A DNA stretch of 64,000 nt, taken from contig NZ_CP023563.1 of assembly GCF_002407185.1 (NCBI RefSeq), positions 3,658,001-3,722,000 on the forward strand. Reading direction: 5' to 3'. Shown here one piece after another: positions 33,935 through 42,990 of this stretch. Under the pieces are notes generated by a model, which did no database searches, was not told where the DNA came from, and saw only the letters and a program-made list of their open reading frames with translations. Every line of letters starts with the position of its first letter. The first letter of the stretch is position 1. This DNA comes from Brachybacterium vulturis (GTDB lineage: Bacteria > Actinomycetota > Actinomycetes > Actinomycetales > Dermabacteraceae). Both the position numbers and the translations under genes were made by a program.

Positions 33935-34614
33935 ACCCGCTGGTCACCGCCCTTGAAGGCTCCCTGATCGTCTCCTGCCAGGCCTATCCCGGTGAGGCGA
34001 TGCGCGATCCGCGCACCATGGCCCAGGTCGCCTCCGCCGTGCAGACCGGAGGGGCCTCCGCGGTGCGCGCCCAGGGCCTCGAGGACATCCGCGCCGTGAA
34101 GGCGGCAGTGGACGTGCCGGTCATCGGGATCTGGAAGGACGGCGCCGAGGGCGTGTTCATCACCCCCACCCTCGAGCACTGCCTCGCCGTGATCGAGGCG
34201 GGGGCGGACATCCTCGCCGTGGACGGCACCCTGCGGCCCCGTCCCGACGGGCGCAGCCTCGCCGAGACCGTCGCAGGTGTGCGCGAGGTCTTCGACGGTC
34301 CGCTGATGGCCGACTGCGACAGCGCGGAATCGGCGCTCGCCGCTGCGGAGCTGGGCGTCGAGATCATCGGGACCACCCTCGCGGGGTACACCGGGGCGCG
34401 GGAGAAGACCGACGGTCCGGACCTGGAGCTGCTGGCGGAGCTCGCCGGGACGCTGCCGGCCACCAGCGTGCTGGTCGCCGAGGGGCGCGTGCACAGCCCC
34501 GCCCAGGCTGCGGCGGCGAAGTCGACCGGCGCGTTCGCCGTGGTCGTCGGCACCGCGATCACGCACCCCAGCACGATCACCACCTGGTTCCGGGACGCTG
34601 TCGCCGGAGCATAG
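33931..34614 (+). CDS. nanE: N-acetylmannosamine-6-phosphate 2-epimerase
   Basis: A 227-residue TIM-barrel epimerase converting ManNAc-6-P to GlcNAc-6-P. Family features: LIVSCQAYPGEAMRDP at the start, GGASAVRAQGLEDIRAVK, PVIGIWKDG, ADCDSAESALAA, GTTLAGYTG and the C-terminal VVGTAITHPSTIT. Last gene of the PTS operon (4-bp overlap with the antiterminator). No nagA, nagB or nanA is nearby, so the product must feed GlcNAc-6-P use encoded elsewhere. Confidence 0.88.
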   Translation: MNPLVTALEGSLIVSCQAYPGEAMRDPRTMAQVASAVQTGGASAVRAQGLEDIRAVKAAVDVPVIGIWKDGAEGVFITPTLEHCLAVIEAGADILAVDGTLRPRPDGRSLAETVAGVREVFDGPLMADCDSAESALAAAELGVEIIGTTLAGYTGAREKTDGPDLELLAELAGTLPATSVLVAEGRVHSPAQAAAAKSTGAFAVVVGTAITHPSTITTWFRDAVAGA

Positions 34615-34724
34615 GGACGCTGGGCCCCGCTCCGACCGGCAGGTCAGGCGCATCGGACGCTGCCGACCTACACTCGGGACCACCGCGCGCCACCGGCGCG
34701 CACCCTCGATACAGGAGGTTGGCG

Positions 34725-34943
34725 ATGAGCGCTGACGAGAAGTTCGAGAACGCGAAGGACAAGCTGGGCGGCCAGGCCAAGGAAGGCTTCGGCAAGGTCT
34801 CCGGCGACAAGGAGACCGAGACCGAGGGCCAGGCCCAGCAGGGCAAGGCCGAGGCCAAGGACAAGCTCCAGGACGCCCGTGACACCGTCAAGGGCGCGGC
34901 CGAGGGGATGTTCGGCGACAAGGACAAGGACAAGCGGGGCTGA
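34725..34943 (+). CDS. CsbD-family stress protein
   Basis: A 72-residue, highly charged protein rich in Lys, Asp, Glu and Gly with the CsbD pattern (EKFENAKDKLGGQAKEG, then KGAAEGMFGDKDKDK). Members are abundant under general stress in many bacteria; function unclear. AGGAGG lies six bases before the ATG at 34725. It is a single gene, followed directly by the first 82-bp repeat. Confidence 0.85.
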   Translation: MSADEKFENAKDKLGGQAKEGFGKVSGDKETETEGQAQQGKAEAKDKLQDARDTVKGAAEGMFGDKDKDKRG

Positions 34944-34946
34944 CCC

Positions 34947-35027
34947 GGCCACCAGATTCCTGCCGCATGTGAGGGTGGAGCGCCGTATGGGCGTCCCACC
35001 CTCATGTGCGTCGGAGTACCGATGGGG
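34947..35027 (+). repeat. 82-bp imperfect palindromic repeat, copy A
   Basis: 81 bp, diverged copy of the repeat described at 35906 and 44412. It keeps the left end CCACCAGA-TCCTGCC and the right end CTCATGTGCGTCGGA-TACCG-TGG. Its centre has a strong own stem (TGAGGGTGG / CCACCCTCA). It starts 4 bp after the csbD stop, so it may also serve as that gene's terminator. Confidence 0.6.
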
Positions 35028-35118
35028 CCGAGCGCGGCACGAGGACGTGACAGCGACAGGGTGACAGCCCCGCCCGCGAGGAGCACGATGGGGGCCGGAC
35101 CAGCGAGAGGATCCCGTC

Positions 35119-35763
35119 ATGACGCAGCGCGTGCGCGTCCAGAGCTTCGGCGTCTCCCGCGACGGCATCGGCGCCGGCCAGGAGCAGACCCGGCAGCGGC
35201 CCTTCGGTCATGTCGACCCCGGAGAGCTGATGGCCTGGGCCTTCGAGACCGCGCACTTCCCCGGTCGCACGGCTCCGGGCGGCAGCCGAGGGGTGGAGGA
35301 CCGGCTGACCCGTGACTTCGCCCAGGGCATCGGTGCCGAGATCATGGGTCGGCACAAGTTCGGCCCGCAGCGCGGCCCCTGGCCGGATGACGGCTGGACG
35401 GGCTGGTGGGGCGAGGAGCCGCCGTTCCACACCCCGGTGTTCGTGCTCACCCACCACCCGCGGCCCCCGCTGACCGTCGGGGAGACCACCTTCCATTTCG
35501 TGGACGCCGCTCTGGCCGAGGCACTGGCGCTGGCGAAGGCAGCCGCCGACGGGAAGGACGTGCGCATCGGCGGCGGCGTCACCACGCTGCGCGAGTTCCT
35601 CGAGGCGGATCTCATCGACGAGATGCACGTGGCGATCGCGCCGCTCGAGTACGGGACCGGGCTGCGGCTGTGGGAGCGTCCCGAGGAGCTCGAGGACCGC
35701 TTCCACCTCGAGCGGATCACCGCGCCGAGCGGCGTCGAGCACTGCTTCTTCTGGCGACGGTGA
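35119..35763 (+). CDS. Dihydrofolate reductase-family (RibD C-terminal) protein
   Basis: A 214-residue NADPH-binding reductase-like protein. Seen: VQSFGVSRDG at the start, GAEIMGRHKFG, PVFVLTHHPRPPL, and VRIGGGVTTLREFL with the nucleotide-binding Gly-rich turn, then HVAIAPLEYGTGLRLW. This family (RibD_C/YwjB-like) is widespread with unknown substrates. A GAGAGGA site precedes the ATG. It is isolated between repeats A and B. Confidence 0.8.
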   Translation: MTQRVRVQSFGVSRDGIGAGQEQTRQRPFGHVDPGELMAWAFETAHFPGRTAPGGSRGVEDRLTRDFAQGIGAEIMGRHKFGPQRGPWPDDGWTGWWGEEPPFHTPVFVLTHHPRPPLTVGETTFHFVDAALAEALALAKAAADGKDVRIGGGVTTLREFLEADLIDEMHVAIAPLEYGTGLRLWERPEELEDRFHLERITAPSGVEHCFFWRR

Positions 35764-35821
35764 GGACGGCGGCGGCCCCGGCCTGACCGCGGCGCCCCAC
35801 TCCCCCGGTGCCCCTCCGCGC

Positions 35822-35925
35822 GCGTCACCGAGCGCCCCGCCCTGCGCCGCCGGATACCCCGCCCTGCGTCACCGGACACCCCTGCGCCGCCGGATACCCG
35901 GCCCGCGCCACCAGAATCCCGCCCC
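35822..35925 (+). repeat. Tandem array of 18-22 bp units
   Basis: Five diverged units start at 35822, 35844, 35866, 35884 and 35905, each of the form GCG(C/T)C(A/G)CC(G/A)-G-A-ACCCC. The last unit is the left end of the 82-bp repeat copy B, so the array looks like an amplification of the repeat's own terminus. Confidence 0.6.
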
Positions 35926-35987
35926 GGGTGAGGGTCGAACGCTCCACAGCCGTTTGGACGCTCGTATTCGTCAGATTCCCGGTGGCG
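35906..35987 (+). repeat. 82-bp imperfect palindromic repeat, copy B
   Basis: 82 bp with inverted ends (CGCCACC ... GGTGGCG, extended by AGAATC / GATTCC). It is aligned end to end without gaps with copy C at 44412; the right third (ACGCTCGTAT-CGTCAGATT-CCGGTGGCG) is nearly identical. It lies between two convergent stops (35763 and 36013). Confidence 0.75.
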
Positions 35988-36012
35988 CCCCTGTGGCCGG
36001 AGCGGCACGGGG

Positions 36013-37095
36013 TCAGCCGCCCGTCACCTCCACCCGCAGCACCCGGTCCCCGTTCGGCGCGGGGTCGCCCCGGCCGTCGGTGGTGTTGGTGAGCACGCAC
36101 AGCGATCCGTCGGGCGCGATCACCGCGTCGCGCAGGCGTCCCACCTCCTCCACCAGCAGCTCGGTCTGCGCCTGCGGATCCGCGAGCGGCACTGCGCGCA
36201 GCCGCTGCCCGCGCAGGCAGGCGATGAAGACGGTGCCGTCCTGGATCGCGATGCCGCTGGGGCTCGCCTCCGCCGGCGACCACTGCAGGAGCGGATCGGT
36301 CAGCCCCTCCTGGCCGCCGATGCCCTCGACGTCGGGCCAGCCGTAGTTCGCACCAGGTTCGATGAGGTTCAGCTCGTCCCAGGTGTTCTGCCCGAATTCG
36401 CTGGCCACCAGCTGCCCGTCCGCGGTCCAGGCGAGGCCCTGCGGGTTGCGGTGGCCGTAGCTGAACACCGGCGAGCCGGGGAAGGGGTTGTCCTCGGGCA
36501 CGGCGCCGTCGGGCGTGAGTCGCAGGATCTTGCCGGCGAGGGAGTCGGGGTCCTGGGCGGCGCGCCGGTCCCCCGCATCGCCCGTGGTCGCGAAGAGCAT
36601 CCCGCCCGGACCGATCTTCAGACGCCCGCCGTTGTGATTCGCGGCCGACGGGATGCCGTCGAGCAGCACCTCGGGCGCACCGAGCGCCAGCTGCCCGGGC
36701 GCCCCGGCGAGGGCGCGGCGCTCGATGCGGTTGCCGCTGTCGGTGGTGGCGTAGGAGAACAGCATCCCCTCGTGCGCGGCCAGACCCAGCAGGCCACCCT
36801 CCCCGCCGGGGGTGACACCGTCGATCACGCCGACCTCACGAGTGGCGCCGTCGGTAGTGAGCTCGAGGACCCGGGCGGTGTCACGCTCGCTGAGCAGCGA
36901 CGTCTGCCCGTGGAAGGCGATCGACCAGGGGGCCTGCAGGCCGGAGGTGAGGGTCTCGGTGTCGGCGGGTGCCGCCTCGGCACCCGGCTCGGGGCGGTCC
37001 GACGGCGCGGACCGCGAGGAGCCGGTGCAGGCGCTCAGCAGCCCCACGGCCACGAGCGGGACACTGCTCAGGAGAAGACGGCGAGACGTGGCCAT
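36013..37095 (-). CDS. Glucose/sorbosone dehydrogenase-family lipoprotein
   Basis: A 360-residue predicted extracytoplasmic lipoprotein: signal segment RRLLLSSVPLVAVGLLSAC with the lipobox Cys. The beta-propeller of soluble-quinoprotein-type sugar dehydrogenases is seen in APWSIAF, GGEGGLLGLAAH, NHNGGRLKIGPGGMLFATTGDAG, GHRNPQGLAW and ANYGWPDVEG. Whether PQQ is bound is uncertain, since many family members lack activity. AGGGAGG precedes the ATG. It lies 89 bp downstream of the sulfatase operon on the same strand and could be its last gene. Confidence 0.8.
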   Translation of the reverse strand: MATSRRLLLSSVPLVAVGLLSACTGSSRSAPSDRPEPGAEAAPADTETLTSGLQAPWSIAFHGQTSLLSERDTARVLELTTDGATREVGVIDGVTPGGEGGLLGLAAHEGMLFSYATTDSGNRIERRALAGAPGQLALGAPEVLLDGIPSAANHNGGRLKIGPGGMLFATTGDAGDRRAAQDPDSLAGKILRLTPDGAVPEDNPFPGSPVFSYGHRNPQGLAWTADGQLVASEFGQNTWDELNLIEPGANYGWPDVEGIGGQEGLTDPLLQWSPAEASPSGIAIQDGTVFIACLRGQRLRAVPLADPQAQTELLVEEVGRLRDAVIAPDGSLCVLTNTTDGRGDPAPNGDRVLRVEVTGG

Positions 37096-37184
37096 GGCCC
37101 TCCCTCCGTCGGCGGCGCGGTGCTGCCATCCTTCCAGGTGAGAACGGACCCCGGAAGGGCGGCGCCCCGAGCGGGGCAGCTGGT

Positions 37185-38696
37185 TCAGCCGCCGGCGGGC
37201 TCCGCCTGCCGGCCGGAGTGCTGCTGGAAGGCGTCGAGGTTCCAGGCGGGGCGCGGGCTGTCGGGGCCGGTGTACGGCGCATCCCCCACCTGGGCCTGGA
37301 GCTCGGCGAGCTGGGCGCGCAGTTCCTCGAGCACCGTCGCATGGGCGGGATCGCCGGCGAGGTTGTGCAGCTCGGCGGGGTCGGCCTGCAGATCGTAGAG
37401 CTCGTACTCGCGCTCGAAGATCCGCGCGGAGGCGCCCGGGGCGCCGAGCCCGTCGCCGTAGTAGTCGATGTACTTCCACCGCGGGGTGCGGATCCCGTAG
37501 TGGGCGGGGGCGTGGTGCTCGGGGTCGTCGTGCTCCCAGTAGCGGTAGTAGACGGCCTGGGGCCAGTCCTCGACCTGCTCGCCGCGCAGCAGCGGCAGGA
37601 AGCTGCGGCCCTGCTGGTCCGGCAGCGCCTGGTCGGGGTCGAGGCCGGCGGCCTCCAGCAGCGTCGCGGCGATGTCGACGTTGGTGAGCATCTCGCTGAC
37701 CTGCGAACCGGCCGGGATCTGCTGCGGCCAGCGCACCATCATCGGCATCTGCAGGGACTGGTCATACATCAGGCGCTTGTCGAACCAGCCGTGATCGCCG
37801 AGGAAGAACCCCTGATCGGAGGTGTAGACCACGATCGTGTCCTCAGCGATGCCGAGGGTCTCGAGGTGCTCGAGCACCCGCCCCATGCTGTCGTCGATCG
37901 CCTGGACCGTCTGCAGGTAGTCACGCATGTAGCGCTGGTAGTTCCAGCGCGCGCGCTCGTCCCGTCGCTCCGGGCCGCGCAGCTGTGGGGGCAGCTCCTC
38001 CTTGAGGTCGTCGGTCGTCAGATCGTCCGCGATGGACATGCGCACCCCCTGGATCGCGCGGGAGCGGGTGGAGTGGTCCTCCAGCAGGGTGTCCGGTTCC
38101 GGGATCGAGCCCAGCGGGTACAGGTCCGCGTGCCGGGGATGCGGCACCCAGGGCCGGTGCGGGGCCTTGTGGTGCAGCAGCAGGCACAGCGGCTGCTCGG
38201 GATGCTCGGAGCGCTGGTCCTCGAGCCAGTCGAGCGCCAGGTCGGTGACCGTGTCGGTCGCGTAGCCGGGGACCACGGCGCTGCCGTCCGGCCCGGTCAT
38301 CTCCGCATCCCAGTAGGTGCCCTGGCCGGGGTAGATCCGCCAGTCGTCCAGGCCGCGGGGCAGCGCCGCCTCGCTCTCGCCCAGGTGCCATTTGCCGAAC
38401 AGGCCGGTGCGGTACCCGGCCTGCTGCAGCGCCTCGGGGACGGTGGGCACCCGGTGGTCGAACTCGGTGTAGATCGTCGCGGCGCCGTTGACGTGGCTAA
38501 AGGTGCCGGTGAGGATGCTGGCCCGGGACGGGGTGCAGATCGAGTTCGTGCAGTACAGGGAGTCCAGCCGCGCCCCTTCGGCCGCGACGCGGTCCAGGTG
38601 CGGGGTGGAGTTCACGCAGCTGCCGTAGGCGGAGATCGCCTGGGCGGCGTGGTCGTCGGCGAGGACGAAGACGATATGGGGGCGCATGGCGGTCAT
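37185..38696 (-). CDS. Cys-type S1 sulfatase, sixth gene of the importer operon
   Basis: A 503-residue cytoplasmic sulfatase with ADDH metal ligands, the formylglycine motif CTPSR (Cys54), FGKWHLGE, LLHHKAPHRPWVPHP and YTSDQGFFLGDHGWFDKR. The KAPHR-W segment and GDHGW-DK loop resemble N-acetylglucosamine-6-sulfatases and mucin-type sulfatases, so a sulfated sugar is a reasonable guess. It overlaps the preceding sulfatase by 4 bp (ATGA), placing it in the six-gene unit that starts with the ROK gene. Confidence 0.87.
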   Translation of the reverse strand: MTAMRPHIVFVLADDHAAQAISAYGSCVNSTPHLDRVAAEGARLDSLYCTNSICTPSRASILTGTFSHVNGAATIYTEFDHRVPTVPEALQQAGYRTGLFGKWHLGESEAALPRGLDDWRIYPGQGTYWDAEMTGPDGSAVVPGYATDTVTDLALDWLEDQRSEHPEQPLCLLLHHKAPHRPWVPHPRHADLYPLGSIPEPDTLLEDHSTRSRAIQGVRMSIADDLTTDDLKEELPPQLRGPERRDERARWNYQRYMRDYLQTVQAIDDSMGRVLEHLETLGIAEDTIVVYTSDQGFFLGDHGWFDKRLMYDQSLQMPMMVRWPQQIPAGSQVSEMLTNVDIAATLLEAAGLDPDQALPDQQGRSFLPLLRGEQVEDWPQAVYYRYWEHDDPEHHAPAHYGIRTPRWKYIDYYGDGLGAPGASARIFEREYELYDLQADPAELHNLAGDPAHATVLEELRAQLAELQAQVGDAPYTGPDSPRPAWNLDAFQQHSGRQAEPAGG

Positions 38697-40300
38697 CCCT
38701 TCCCGGGGTCGGCTGCGCGGCCCCGGCTCGGCGGCTGTGCTGCTGGATCCGCGTCGGTGCCGCTCGCCCGATGCGTGCCCTCGTCCAGGCCGCTCATCGA
38801 GGGGTCGTAGTCGACCCGCCCGATGTCGTACATCGAGGTCATCCAGTGGAAGAAGTTGTCGCCCCGGTCCCGCAGGCGGTGGTAGAGGTCGCGGAGCATC
38901 CGCTCGCGAACGGCACGCATCTCGGGGTGCTCATAGCGGTTGTGCAGCTCGTGGGGATCGAGCTCGAGGTCGTAGAGCTCGTTGACCGATTCGGGGTTGA
39001 CCACCAGCTTGTACCGCTCGGTGCGCAGCATCCGCTGCGGGTGGGGGAAGTGGTGGCCGTGGAACTCGCACACGATCGCCTCGTCCCAGGCCACCTCCTC
39101 GCCGCGCACCAGCGGCAGCAGGGAGCGGGAATCCACCGCGGGCGCGGGGTCCAGCCCGCACCAGTCGAGCACGGTCGCGGTGGTGTCCAGCAGGCTCACG
39201 AACTCGCTGCGCACCTGCCCGGCAGGGGCGCCGGGCACCCGGATGATCCCGGCGGTGCGGTAGATGTCCTCGTACATCGCCGGGCCCTTGTCGTGCAGGC
39301 GGTGGGAGCCGGTGAACTCGCCGTGGTCGGAGCTGAACATGACGGCCGTGGAGTCGGTGAGGCCCAGCGCCTCCATCTCCGCGAGGACCCGGCCGATCTG
39401 CTCGTCGATCAGGGTCACGTACCCCTGGTAGACGGCGATGAGCTTGCGGGAGGCGGCCTCGCTCATGGTGTCGAAGGTCCAGTGCGCGGAGTAGTTCGCC
39501 TGCACCGGCGGTTTGCCGGCGAAGGTCTCCTGGATCGAGGCGGGCAGCTCGATCTGCTCCGGGTCGACCAGGTCGAAGTACTCGTCGGGGACGACGTACG
39601 GCAGGTGCGGGCCGAAGAAGTGCAGGGCGAGGTAGAACGGTGTCCCGTCGGCCGATTGCGTCGAGGCATAGGTGCGCAGCTGCTCGATCGCGCGGTCGGC
39701 GAGGTAGTGCTCGAAGGTCGCCTCGAGGGGTTGATGCAGCCGCGCCGCGAGCAGGTTGCCGGGCCCGCCGTTGGGCAGGGTGCCGCGCATCTGGTCGGAG
39801 ATCTCGTAGGGCGGCAGGCCGCGCTCTTCGAGGTAGGCGAGGTAGTCGGGGTGGTCGACGGGGTTGTGCCAACCCGGCAGCTCGGCGCCGTCGAAACCGT
39901 AGTCGGCCCGCAGCTTCTCGGTGCCGGCATGCCATTTGCCCAGCAGCGCGCACCGGTAGCCGGCCTCGCGCAGGGCGCGGGAGAAGGTGAAGCTGCCCTC
40001 GGGCAGGTCCTCCTGGTAGCCGACGTTGCGCTCGAAGTTGGCCAGCACGCGGTGCCGGAACGGCGCGGCGCCGGTGAGCACGCTGGCGCGGGCGGGGGTG
40101 CAGATCGCCGTCGGCGTGTACCAGCGCTCGAAGCGGGTGCCGGAGGCGGCCAGGGCATCCAGGTGCGGGGTGCGAGCCAGCGGGTTGCCGTAGCAGCCCA
40201 GGGTGTCGGCCCGGTGCTGGTCGGTCAGCAGGAACAGGACGTTGCGCGGCCCGGTGGTGCCGGGCCGCGCAGCCTCCTGCACGGGATCGGGTCGGGTCAC
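38693..40300 (-). CDS. Cys-type S1 sulfatase, fifth gene of the importer operon
   Basis: A 535-residue cytoplasmic sulfatase. TDQH supplies metal ligands, CTPAR with Cys67 is the formylglycine motif, then LLGKWHAG, FFGPHLPY and SSDHGEFTGSHRLHDKG. The start is a GTG whose overlap (GTGA) with the stop of the binding-protein gene forces translational coupling. The active-site strand and C-terminal VNELYDLELDPHELHNRY are typical of S1 enzymes. Different from its neighbour in subfamily, so the two may act on two positions or two substrates. Confidence 0.87.
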   Translation of the reverse strand: MTRPDPVQEAARPGTTGPRNVLFLLTDQHRADTLGCYGNPLARTPHLDALAASGTRFERWYTPTAICTPARASVLTGAAPFRHRVLANFERNVGYQEDLPEGSFTFSRALREAGYRCALLGKWHAGTEKLRADYGFDGAELPGWHNPVDHPDYLAYLEERGLPPYEISDQMRGTLPNGGPGNLLAARLHQPLEATFEHYLADRAIEQLRTYASTQSADGTPFYLALHFFGPHLPYVVPDEYFDLVDPEQIELPASIQETFAGKPPVQANYSAHWTFDTMSEAASRKLIAVYQGYVTLIDEQIGRVLAEMEALGLTDSTAVMFSSDHGEFTGSHRLHDKGPAMYEDIYRTAGIIRVPGAPAGQVRSEFVSLLDTTATVLDWCGLDPAPAVDSRSLLPLVRGEEVAWDEAIVCEFHGHHFPHPQRMLRTERYKLVVNPESVNELYDLELDPHELHNRYEHPEMRAVRERMLRDLYHRLRDRGDNFFHWMTSMYDIGRVDYDPSMSGLDEGTHRASGTDADPAAQPPSRGRAADPGKG

Positions 40301-41289
40301 TCCCCCGCCTTGGTGAACAGATCGAAGAGGTAGTAGTCCGCCGGTGCGACGGGCTCGCCCTCGATCTTGTCGTTCTCCTTGTAGTAGTCGTTCATGGCGG
40401 TCAGCCAGGTCTCGATGGTGCCCTTCTCGATCAGGGCGTCCAGATCCGCGGCGGTGTAGTACTCCGCGTTCGAGGCGTCGACCGCGGCCGCCTCGGGATC
40501 TGCCTCGGTCATCGCCGCGGTCAGCTCGATGGTCTTGTCAAGGTTCTCGACGCGGAAGTCCATCGCCGCACGCAGCACCTTGATCACCGCGAGGGTCGCC
40601 TCCTCGTTCTCCACCGGGAAGTCGTTGGAGGTGACCATGACGTTGGGGAACTGCATGATCTCGGCGAAGTCGGAGTTCTGGGCGAGCTCCACCAGATCCG
40701 GCACCTGCTCCTTGATGTTGTCGATCATCGGGTACCAGATGCCGGCGGCGTCGACCTGACCGGAGGAGAAGGCGGCGACCACGGTGGGCGGGTCCATGGC
40801 GACCTTCTCGATGTCGTCCATGCTCATGCCGGCGGCGTCCAGGGCCAGTCGCACGATCATGTCGCCGCTGGTGCCCTCCGGGATCGCGACCTTCTTGCCG
40901 GCCAGGTCCTCCATCGAGTCGATGCCGGGCTGGGCGATGACGCGGTCGGCCTGCCCGGAGCCGTTGACGGTGACGACCTTGGCCTTGCCGGAGGCGGGGA
41001 GCCACATGGCGCCGGGGCCGATGTAGCCGAAGTCGATGTCACCGGTGCCCAGGGCCTGGATCTGCAGCGGGCCGTTGGTGAAGGTCTGCAGGGTGACGTT
41101 GACCCCGTTCTCCTCCCACAGGCCCTGGTCCTCGGCGATGGCCAGCAGGCTGGCGCCGTTGAAGTCGGGGATGTAGCCGTAGTTCACGTCCATGGTGCCG
41201 GACCCGCCGGACCCGCCGCAGGCGGCGAGCGTGGTCAGGGCGGGGACGGCGGCCATGCCGCCGAGGAGGGTGCGTCGCGAGAAGGTCAT
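40297..41289 (-). CDS. ABC substrate-binding lipoprotein (SsuA/TauA/AtsR type)
   Basis: A 330-residue binding protein for a NitT/TauT-type importer. The N-terminus has twin Arg (FSRRTLLGG) and the lipobox LAAC. The mature part begins MDVNYGYIPDFNGASLLAIAEDQGLW and holds IAQPGIDSMEDLAGKKVAIPEGTSGD, typical of sulfonate/nitrate binding proteins. It follows the ATPase by 70 bp and is coupled to a sulfatase, so a sulfate ester or other organosulfur ligand is likely. This mirrors the atsRBC sulfate-ester system known in Pseudomonas. Confidence 0.85.
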   Translation of the reverse strand: MTFSRRTLLGGMAAVPALTTLAACGGSGGSGTMDVNYGYIPDFNGASLLAIAEDQGLWEENGVNVTLQTFTNGPLQIQALGTGDIDFGYIGPGAMWLPASGKAKVVTVNGSGQADRVIAQPGIDSMEDLAGKKVAIPEGTSGDMIVRLALDAAGMSMDDIEKVAMDPPTVVAAFSSGQVDAAGIWYPMIDNIKEQVPDLVELAQNSDFAEIMQFPNVMVTSNDFPVENEEATLAVIKVLRAAMDFRVENLDKTIELTAAMTEADPEAAAVDASNAEYYTAADLDALIEKGTIETWLTAMNDYYKENDKIEGEPVAPADYYLFDLFTKAGE

Positions 41290-41359
41290 CGTGGGGTTCC
41301 AATCGGGTGGGACGGGCCCGGCGGCGGCTCTGCCGCCGGGGTGCTGCAGGGAGGGACGG

Positions 41360-42163
41360 TCACTGGTGGTAGACGGAGGTCCAGATCTCGTTGCGGATCC
41401 GGGCGAACTCCTCCGACAGCCGCACCTCCTCGGTGCGGGGGTAGGGCAGATCCACGTCGATGATCCGGTGGATGCGGCCGGGCTTCGCCGCCATCACCAC
41501 GACGCGGTTGGCGAGGAATGCGGCCTCGTCGACGTCGTGGGTGATGAACATGATGGTGCGCTTGTCCTGCTCCCAGGTCTGAAGCAGGTGCTCCTGCATG
41601 CGCACCCGGGTCAGGGCATCGAGCGCCCCGAAGGGTTCGTCCATCAGCAGGATGGAGGGGTTCATGGCGTAGGCGCGGGCGATGGCGCAGCGCTGCTTCA
41701 TCCCGCCGGAGAGGGTCTTGGGCAGCGAGTCGGCGAAGTCGCCGAGGCCCACCATGTCGATGAAGTGCTGGGCGCGCTCGCGACGCTCCGCGGCGGGCAC
41801 CCGCGCGGTCTTCAGACCGAATTCGACGTTGTCGCGCACGGTCAGCCACGGGAACAGCGCGTACTGCTGGAAGATCACGCCGCGCTCGGGGCTGGGCCCG
41901 CGCACCTCGGCGCCGTCCACTTTCGCGCTGCCGGAGGTGGGCTCGTCGAGGCCGGCGAGGATGTTCATCAGCGTGGACTTGCCGCAGCCGGAGGGGCCCA
42001 CCACGGTGATGAACTCGTTCTCGGCCACGTCCAGGCTCACCCCGCCCAGCGCCTCGAAGCGCTGCCCGGCCACGACGAAGTGCTTGGTGATGTCCTGGAC
42101 CTGGATCTTGCGCTGGTCGGCGGGGAGGGTGGTGGTGTCCATGGGGGTCCTGTTCGCGGTCAT
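41360..42163 (-). CDS. ABC transporter ATPase (SsuB/TauB type)
   Basis: A 267-residue ATPase: Walker [10 protein letters not shown] near residue 56, Q-loop [12 protein letters not shown], signature [14 protein letters not shown], Walker [13 protein letters not shown] and H-loop [17 protein letters not shown] is characteristic of the nitrate/sulfonate/taurine group. It overlaps the permease gene by 4 bp upstream. Confidence 0.9.
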   Translation of the reverse strand: MTANRTPMDTTTLPADQRKIQVQDITKHFVVAGQRFEALGGVSLDVAENEFITVVGPSGCGKSTLMNILAGLDEPTSGSAKVDGAEVRGPSPERGVIFQQYALFPWLTVRDNVEFGLKTARVPAAERRERAQHFIDMVGLGDFADSLPKTLSGGMKQRCAIARAYAMNPSILLMDEPFGALDALTRVRMQEHLLQTWEQDKRTIMFITHDVDEAAFLANRVVVMAAKPGRIHRIIDVDLPYPRTEEVRLSEEFARIRNEIWTSVYHQ

Positions 42164-42990
42164 CGGCGCTCCTGCCACTGGGTCGCGCGGGCCTCGATCG
42201 CCAGCAGGGTGCGGTCCATGACGAAACCGAAGATGCCGATGACGAGGATGCCCACGAAGATGGTGGGCAGGTCGTAATAGATCTGTGCCTGCTGCATGCG
42301 GTAGCCCAGCCCCTGCTGGGCGGCGATCAGCTCGGCGGCCACCACGGTGGCCCAGGCGGAGCCGAGGCCCACCCGCATGCCGACGAGGATGAACGGGGTC
42401 GAGGCGGGCACCACCACGCGAGCGAAGATGGTGCCGTCCTTCGCCCCGAGCACGCGGGCGGCGTTCAGCAGGGTCTTGTCCACCTGGACCACGCCCTGGA
42501 AGGTCGAGATCACGCAGGCCAGGAACGAGGCCAGGAAGATCACGAAGATCTTGGGCTGCTCGCCGATGCCCATCAGCACGATGGCCAGCGGGATGATCGC
42601 CAGCGGCGGGATGGTGCGGAAGAACTGCACCCAGGGCTCGAACAGGCCGCGCGCCCAGGTGTACCAGCCCATCAGGAAGCCGACGGGGATGGCCAGCGCG
42701 GTGCCCAGCAGGAAGCCGCTGAACACGCGCATCAGTGAGGCCGCGATGTCCTTGAACAGGGTGCCGGCGGCGGCCAGCTCGATCAGCGCCAGGATCACGG
42801 CGGGCGGGCCGGGGATCTGCAGCCCCATCAGGGACAGCAGCCACCACAGGCCCAGACCCAGGAAGACGGTGACGATGTTCAGCACCAGCAGGGTGGGCAC
42901 CTTCTTGCGGCCGGTGTCGACGTCCGGCGGGGCAGCGGCGGTGGCCTCCTCGTCGGCGGTGGTGATCGCAGCGGTGGGGTCAGCGGACAC
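42160..42990 (-). CDS. ABC transporter permease (SsuC/TauC type)
   Basis: A 276-residue permease with about six helices and the EAA loop ([34 protein letters not shown]). [29 protein letters not shown] is typical of the sulfonate family. I set the start at the GTG at 42990, which has AAGGAGG at good spacing, because no ATG lies near this site. That start is 11 bp inside the ROK gene, so the ROK gene is part of the same transcript. Confidence 0.85.
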   Translation of the reverse strand: MSADPTAAITTADEEATAAAPPDVDTGRKKVPTLLVLNIVTVFLGLGLWWLLSLMGLQIPGPPAVILALIELAAAGTLFKDIAASLMRVFSGFLLGTALAIPVGFLMGWYTWARGLFEPWVQFFRTIPPLAIIPLAIVLMGIGEQPKIFVIFLASFLACVISTFQGVVQVDKTLLNAARVLGAKDGTIFARVVVPASTPFILVGMRVGLGSAWATVVAAELIAAQQGLGYRMQQAQIYYDLPTIFVGILVIGIFGFVMDRTLLAIEARATQWQERR

